From: an uncultured Collinsella sp.
Lineage (GTDB): Bacteria > Actinomycetota > Coriobacteriia > Coriobacteriales > Coriobacteriaceae
Assembly (NCBI GenBank): GCA_900549215.1
Contig: URNJ01000020.1
Coordinates: forward strand, 1-17,504
Reading direction: 5' to 3'
DNA: 17,504 nt
Shown: piece after piece, positions 14,283-17,504 of the stretch
How positions within the stretch are numbered: the first letter of the stretch is position 1
Layout of the letters: the number at the start of each line of letters is the position of its first letter
Translations under genes and position numbers: made by a program
Notes under the pieces: model-generated
Told to the model about the DNA's origin: nothing
The model's database searches: none
Seen by the model: the letters and a program-made list of their open reading frames with translations, nothing else

Positions 14283-15626
14283 ATGGCCAGTGACAACGGA
14301 AAGAGCTTCCTCGACAAGTTTGCCGAGGTCTCTGCGAAGGTGGGAAACCAGGTTCACCTGCGTTCCTTGCGTGACGCCTTCGCGACCATCACGCCGCTCT
14401 ATATCCTTGCGGGTATCGCGGTTCTTATTAACAACGTCGTGTTCCCTCTGTTCCCGCTCGATGCGGCGGGCCTTGCCAACCTTCAGACGTGGGGTTCGGC
14501 AATTACGCTGGGCACCCTCAACGTCTCTGCCATTATCTTGGCCGGATTGATTGGCTACAGCCTCGCTAAGAACAAGCGTTTCGATAACCCGCTCGCTTGC
14601 GTGGTCGTCGCTATCTCTGCTTTCGTCATCATGATGCCGCAGCAGATCACCGCCACGCTTGCCGCCACGAGCCCGCTGCTCACCGACAAGATCACCTCCG
14701 CCGAGGTCACGGGCGCCCTTTCGACTGCCAACACCGGCACCAACGGTCTGTTCTCGGCTATTATCATCGCCCTGCTTTCCGTCTCGCTCTTCATCAAGAT
14801 TTCTGGCATCGAGAAGCTCAAGGTTAAGCTGGGCGAGGGCGTGCCCCCTGCGGTTTCCAACTCCTTCAACGTCATGATCCCGATGCTGCTCAACCTCGCG
14901 ATCTTCGCTCTTGCCGCAGCCCTGCTCGCCGTGTGCGCCGGCACCGATCTGTGCGCCATCATCTCCACGTGCATCTCCAACCCGCTCAAGAACATCATGA
15001 ACGCCGGTCCGTGGGCTGTTATCCTCATCTACACCCTTGCTAACCTGCTGTTCTGCGTCGGTATTCACCAGTCCACCATCTCTGGCGCTACCGTCGAGCC
15101 GATCCTGACCATGCTCATCGTCGACAACATGGCTACCTTTGCCGCCGGTGGCACCATCCAGCCCGATCACTACATGAACATGCAGATCGTTAACAGCTTC
15201 GCCCTCATCGGCGGCTCGGGCTGCACCCTCATGCTTCTGCTCGACACGCTCCTGTTCTCCAAGAACAAGGCTTCCGAGACCGTTTCCAAGATGGCTATCC
15301 TGCCTGGTCTGTTCAACATCAACGAGCCGGTTATCTACGGTTACCCCATCGTGTACAACCTGCCGCTCATGATCCCGTTTGTCCTTCTTCCCGATCTGTT
15401 CATCGGCATCACCTATGGCCTTACCTGCGCAGGCATCATCAGCCCCTGCATCGCCCAGGTGCCCTGGACCATGCCTCCCGTCATCAATGCCCTGCTCGCT
15501 ACGGGCTTTGACTGGCGCGCCGGCGTGTGGCAGGCTCTCGAGATTGTCATTGGCATGGCCGTCTACCTGCCCTTTATGAAGATTTCCGAGAAGGCAATCG
15601 CCAAGCAGGAGGCTCTCGCCGAGTAG
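14283..15626 (+). CDS. PTS lactose/cellobiose-family EIIC permease
   Basis: This 447-residue membrane component of a PTS translocates a disaccharide and presents it to IIB for phosphorylation. About ten hydrophobic segments are visible. Family signatures are GIHQSTISGATVEPI and NINEPVIYGYPIVYN (E348), matching the IIC motif NEPxxxGxPIVxN of the lactose/N,N'-diacetylchitobiose/cellobiose (Lac) family. AGGAG lies seven bases before the start. It is the second gene of the GH1-IIC-IIB-IIA unit. The upstream gap has two GC-rich hairpins (14168-14179 and 14185-14200) without T-runs. The substrate could be cellobiose, mannobiose or a mixed gluco-mannoside; sequence alone does not settle this. Confidence 0.95.
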   Translation: MASDNGKSFLDKFAEVSAKVGNQVHLRSLRDAFATITPLYILAGIAVLINNVVFPLFPLDAAGLANLQTWGSAITLGTLNVSAIILAGLIGYSLAKNKRFDNPLACVVVAISAFVIMMPQQITATLAATSPLLTDKITSAEVTGALSTANTGTNGLFSAIIIALLSVSLFIKISGIEKLKVKLGEGVPPAVSNSFNVMIPMLLNLAIFALAAALLAVCAGTDLCAIISTCISNPLKNIMNAGPWAVILIYTLANLLFCVGIHQSTISGATVEPILTMLIVDNMATFAAGGTIQPDHYMNMQIVNSFALIGGSGCTLMLLLDTLLFSKNKASETVSKMAILPGLFNINEPVIYGYPIVYNLPLMIPFVLLPDLFIGITYGLTCAGIISPCIAQVPWTMPPVINALLATGFDWRAGVWQALEIVIGMAVYLPFMKISEKAIAKQEALAE

Positions 15627-15655
15627 AACGCCTAACGTTCGTCCCTTTCACCTTT

Positions 15656-15686
15656 GCGGGCGCCGGTGCGCGGTGCCGGTGCCCGC
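15656..15686 (+). other. Intercistronic hairpin between IIC and IIB
   Basis: Bases 15656-15669 pair with 15673-15686 over 14 positions around a GCG loop, including three G-U pairs. No T-run follows. A second compact palindrome, CTGCGCG-C-CGCGCAG, is at 15757-15771 just ahead of the IIB ribosome binding site. The 161-base gap holds no gene. These structures probably affect mRNA processing or relative expression of membrane and soluble PTS parts. Confidence 0.55.
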
Positions 15687-15787
15687 GGCTCTCTCCCTTG
15701 CGTAAAGATACAGGGGAGTGGGCACAATAACCGCAAGGAATACAACCAGTCGTCGTCTGCGCGCCGCGCAGTTATAAGGAGGAAACC

Positions 15788-16090
15788 ATGAAGAAGATCA
15801 TGCTCTGCTGCAATGCCGGTATGTCCACGAGCCTGCTGGTCCAGAAGATGCAGGCCGAGGTTGCAAACCGTGGTCTGGATATCGAGGTCGAGGCTCGTCC
15901 CATGAACGAGGCCCACGATCACCTGGACGAGTGCGACATGTTGCTGCTTGGCCCGCAGATCGGCTACACCAAGGGCGATTTTGAGAAGGAGGCCGCCGGC
16001 CGTTTTCCGGTCGAGGTTATCAACATGGTCGACTACGGCCGCATGAATGCTGCCGGCATCATCGACCACTGCGTCAGCGTGATGGGCTAG
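15788..16090 (+). CDS. PTS lactose/cellobiose-family EIIB
   Basis: This 100-residue cytosolic phosphocarrier accepts phosphate from IIA on a cysteine and passes it to the sugar bound by IIC. The active-site P-loop is at the N-terminus, C8 in MLCCNAGMSTSLLV, matching CelA/ChbB-type IIB proteins (CSAGMSTSLLV). The later strand DMLLLGPQIGY is also typical. A strong AAGGAGG is six bases before the ATG. It is followed 9 bases later by the IIA gene. Single-domain IIA, IIB and IIC proteins are the normal arrangement for this PTS family. Confidence 0.95.
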   Translation: MKKIMLCCNAGMSTSLLVQKMQAEVANRGLDIEVEARPMNEAHDHLDECDMLLLGPQIGYTKGDFEKEAAGRFPVEVINMVDYGRMNAAGIIDHCVSVMG

Positions 16091-16099
16091 GTGCTCCGC

Positions 16100-16432
16100 A
16101 TGGAGGATATGAACGAACTGCAGATGACCTGCTTCGAGATCATCAGCTACGTCGGTACCGCCAAGAGCATGTACATCAATGCCGTGCAAAAGGCCAAGGA
16201 GGGCGATTTTGACGCCGCCGAGGAGCTTATCAAGCAGGGCGACGAGGCCTATAACGGTGGCCACGATGTTCACATGGGGCTTCTGAAGAAAGAGGCCAAC
16301 GGCGAGCGTAACGGCGAGGCCCCGTTGATTCTGCTGCATGCCGAGGACCAGATGGCCGGTACCGAGACCATGCGCGTCATGGCGACGGAGCTCATCGAGG
16401 TTCACAAGCAGCTGCAGGCACTTAAGGCCTAG
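16100..16432 (+). CDS. PTS lactose/cellobiose-family EIIA
   Basis: This 110-residue, all-helical trimeric IIA takes phosphate from HPr and passes it to IIB. The phosphorylated histidine is H80 in LLHAEDQMAG, with D83 as the conserved aspartate that holds the trimer's metal ion in LacF/ChbA proteins. The N-terminal helix MTCFEIISYVGTAKSMY is typical. The start is uncertain: GTG 16091 (directly after the IIB stop), ATG 16100 and ATG 16109 are in frame, and the visible GGAGG at 16102-16106 is too close to the last. ATG 16100 gives a standard length. It ends the operon, with a strong terminator 59 bases later. Confidence 0.94.
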   Translation: MEDMNELQMTCFEIISYVGTAKSMYINAVQKAKEGDFDAAEELIKQGDEAYNGGHDVHMGLLKKEANGERNGEAPLILLHAEDQMAGTETMRVMATELIEVHKQLQALKA

Positions 16433-16451
16433 TCAGCGTTATCGCCGCGAA

Positions 16452-16465
16452 GGACCGCGCGGTCC
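16452..16465. other. Perfect 14-bp palindrome GGACCGCGCGGTCC
   Basis: It lies 20 bases past the IIA stop and 26 bases before the operon terminator. It could be a protein site or a mini-hairpin at the mRNA end. No function can be assigned. Confidence 0.4.
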
Positions 16466-16490
16466 GACAGACAACATAGTCCCTTTGACG

Positions 16491-16528
16491 GGCGCCGGGA
16501 GTCTCCGCCTCCCGGCGCCTTTATTTTT
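16491..16528 (+). terminator. Strong intrinsic terminator of the PTS operon
   Basis: GGCGCCGGGAG (16491-16501) and CTCCCGGCGCC (16509-16519) form a perfect 11-bp stem with a 7-base loop, followed by TTTATTTTT (16520-16528). It separates the PTS genes from the ROK kinase. Confidence 0.95.
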
Positions 16529-16580
16529 GGGGATGGTCTTGCGCGGCCTGTTGAGCGGCCATTTGCGTTTCCCCAGATAA

Positions 16581-16604
16581 AACCTGCCAAAACAAACCTG
16601 TCCC
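16581..16604 (+). repeat. Copy of the leader-hairpin arm motif upstream of the ROK gene
   Basis: Bases 16581-16604 match the right arm of the GH1 leader hairpin (12701-12724) at 21 of 24 positions (core AACCTGCCAAA and CAAACC.GTC). The left arm of that hairpin is a third, inverted copy. Here there is a single copy, followed by a TTTTTGG stretch, about 70 bases before the kinase start. Confidence 0.7.
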
Positions 16605-16673
16605 TTTTTGGTAAGTTTTTGCCTTGGGAGCGGTACCATACAGGCAATGTTTAAACGAGAAAGGTGGGCTCCC

Positions 16674-17504
16674 ATGGAACCTAAGCAGTACTACATCGGC
16701 ATTGACGTCGGCGGCACTTCGGTTAAGGAGGGCCTGTTCGACGAGGACGGCAACCTGCTGGCCAAGGCCAGCGTGCCTACGCCTCCCATCGTTGACGCTG
16801 CGGGCTTTGCCGCGGTGACCGAGGCTATCGACCAGGTGGTCGCCAAGGCCCAGATTCCGCGCGCCTTTGTGGCGGGCATTGGCCTGGCCGTTCCGTGCCC
16901 CATCCCGGCGTCGGGCGATGCCAAGGTCAAGGCCAACATTGCCATTAACCTGCCTGAGCTGAGAGTCGCCATTCAGGAGCACTGCCCCGACGCGGTCGTT
17001 AAGTACGAGAACGATGCCAACGCCGCCGCCATGGGCGAGGCCTGGCTCGGTTCTGCCAAGGGCGTGCAGAACGTGGTGATGGTCACCATCGGTACCGGCG
17101 TGGGCGGCGGCGTTATCGTCAACGGCGACGTGGTGTCGGGCGTGCTGGGTGCCGGCGGCGAGATCGGCCACATGTGCCTGAATCCGGCTGAGGAGCGCAC
17201 CTGCGGCTGCGGCGGCCATGGCCACCTGGAGCAGTATTCCAGCGCCACCGGTGTGGTGAGCAACTACCTTGCCGAGTGCAAGAAGGCTGGCGTCGAGCCC
17301 ATCGAGCTCACCGGCCCCTCAGATTCCAAGGACGTGTTCCAGGCCTGCCGCGAGGGCGACAAGCTCGCGCTGGCCGCGGCCGATACCATGGCCGACTATC
17401 TCGGTCGCGCCCTGGCACTTATCGCCAACGTGGTCGATCCCGAGATGTTCCTCATCGGCGGCGGGGGGGCCCGCCCCGCCCCCGTCTACCCCCAGGACGT
17501 AGCT
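16674..17504 (+). CDS. ROK-family sugar kinase (glucokinase/mannokinase type), 3' truncated by window edge
   Basis: Reading from ATG 16674 gives 277 codons open to the last base. The ROK ATP loop is DVGGT (11-15), the catalytic aspartate is D114 in ENDANAAAMGE, a second phosphate loop is TIGTGVGGG, and the substrate/zinc region GEIGHM (H166) is followed by CGCGGHGHLE (177-186). The usual ROK zinc motif is CxCGxxGCxE; the last cysteine is His184 here. ROK kinases of this build phosphorylate glucose, mannose or fructose at O6. It would trap the free hexose left after GH1 cleavage, as GmuE is thought to do. AAAGGTGGG lies upstream. It has its own transcription start, judging by the terminator before it, though no firm promoter was seen. 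The last 45 bases look unreliable. Confidence 0.92.
   Translation, partial: MEPKQYYIGIDVGGTSVKEGLFDEDGNLLAKASVPTPPIVDAAGFAAVTEAIDQVVAKAQIPRAFVAGIGLAVPCPIPASGDAKVKANIAINLPELRVAIQEHCPDAVVKYENDANAAAMGEAWLGSAKGVQNVVMVTIGTGVGGGVIVNGDVVSGVLGAGGEIGHMCLNPAEERTCGCGGHGHLEQYSSATGVVSNYLAECKKAGVEPIELTGPSDSKDVFQACREGDKLALAAADTMADYLGRALALIANVVDPEMFLIGGGGARPAPVYPQDVA

Noticed and set aside
1..17504. CRISPR arrays, tRNA, rRNA, transposases, phage or toxin-antitoxin genes
   Set aside because: I looked for regularly spaced repeats, cloverleaf segments and the relevant protein motifs on both strands and found none.

Overview
The window looks like a chromosomal piece of a high-GC, gut-type actinobacterium. The strong G/C preference at third codon positions, AGGAGG-type ribosome binding sites, a PcrA helicase with a Gly/Ser/Arg-rich tail and a PTS-based beta-glycoside locus fit Coriobacteriia, most likely Collinsella or a close relative. 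This placement is inferred from style and gene content; no rRNA or other phylogenetic marker is present. The window holds thirteen supported genes plus one cut off by the right edge. I see no tRNA, rRNA, CRISPR array, insertion sequence or phage gene.

Left part (1-5555): a GNAT acetyltransferase on the minus strand diverges from purH (last two steps of de novo IMP synthesis), which ends in a clear intrinsic terminator. Next come an unrecognised 235-243 residue protein and a tightly linked two-component pair: an OmpR-type response regulator and a short two-helix sensor kinase of the BceS (intramembrane-sensing) type. This pair has no BceAB transporter beside it. A perfect 11-bp hairpin closes the unit and faces a convergent UspA gene.

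Middle part (5556-10733): uspA (minus) diverges from uppP (undecaprenyl pyrophosphate phosphatase, with an unusual acidic cytoplasmic-type insertion). Then comes pcrA (UvrD-family helicase with a low-complexity insertion and tail). The gap between the convergent pcrA and manA holds two striking palindromes: a roughly 130-nt element with 30-bp arms, and a perfect 16-bp stem.

Right part (10734-17504): a carbohydrate locus. gntR(UTRA)-manA runs left. A GH1 phospho-glycosidase, PTS IIC, PTS IIB and PTS IIA run right, followed after a strong terminator by a ROK sugar kinase. Apart from a secreted mannanase, this is the gene set of the Bacillus subtilis gmu (glucomannan oligosaccharide) operon, rearranged into a divergon. 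The inferred route is PTS uptake and phosphorylation of a beta-linked manno- or gluco-disaccharide, intracellular cleavage by GH1, ManA conversion of mannose-6-P to fructose-6-P, and ROK phosphorylation of the released free hexose. GntR is the likely sugar-phosphate-responsive repressor.

The most unusual material is non-coding. A 94-nt hairpin in the GH1 leader has a 24-nt arm motif that recurs ahead of the ROK gene, and several other intergenic palindromes are present. These could be dispersed repeat elements, regulatory RNAs, or both.
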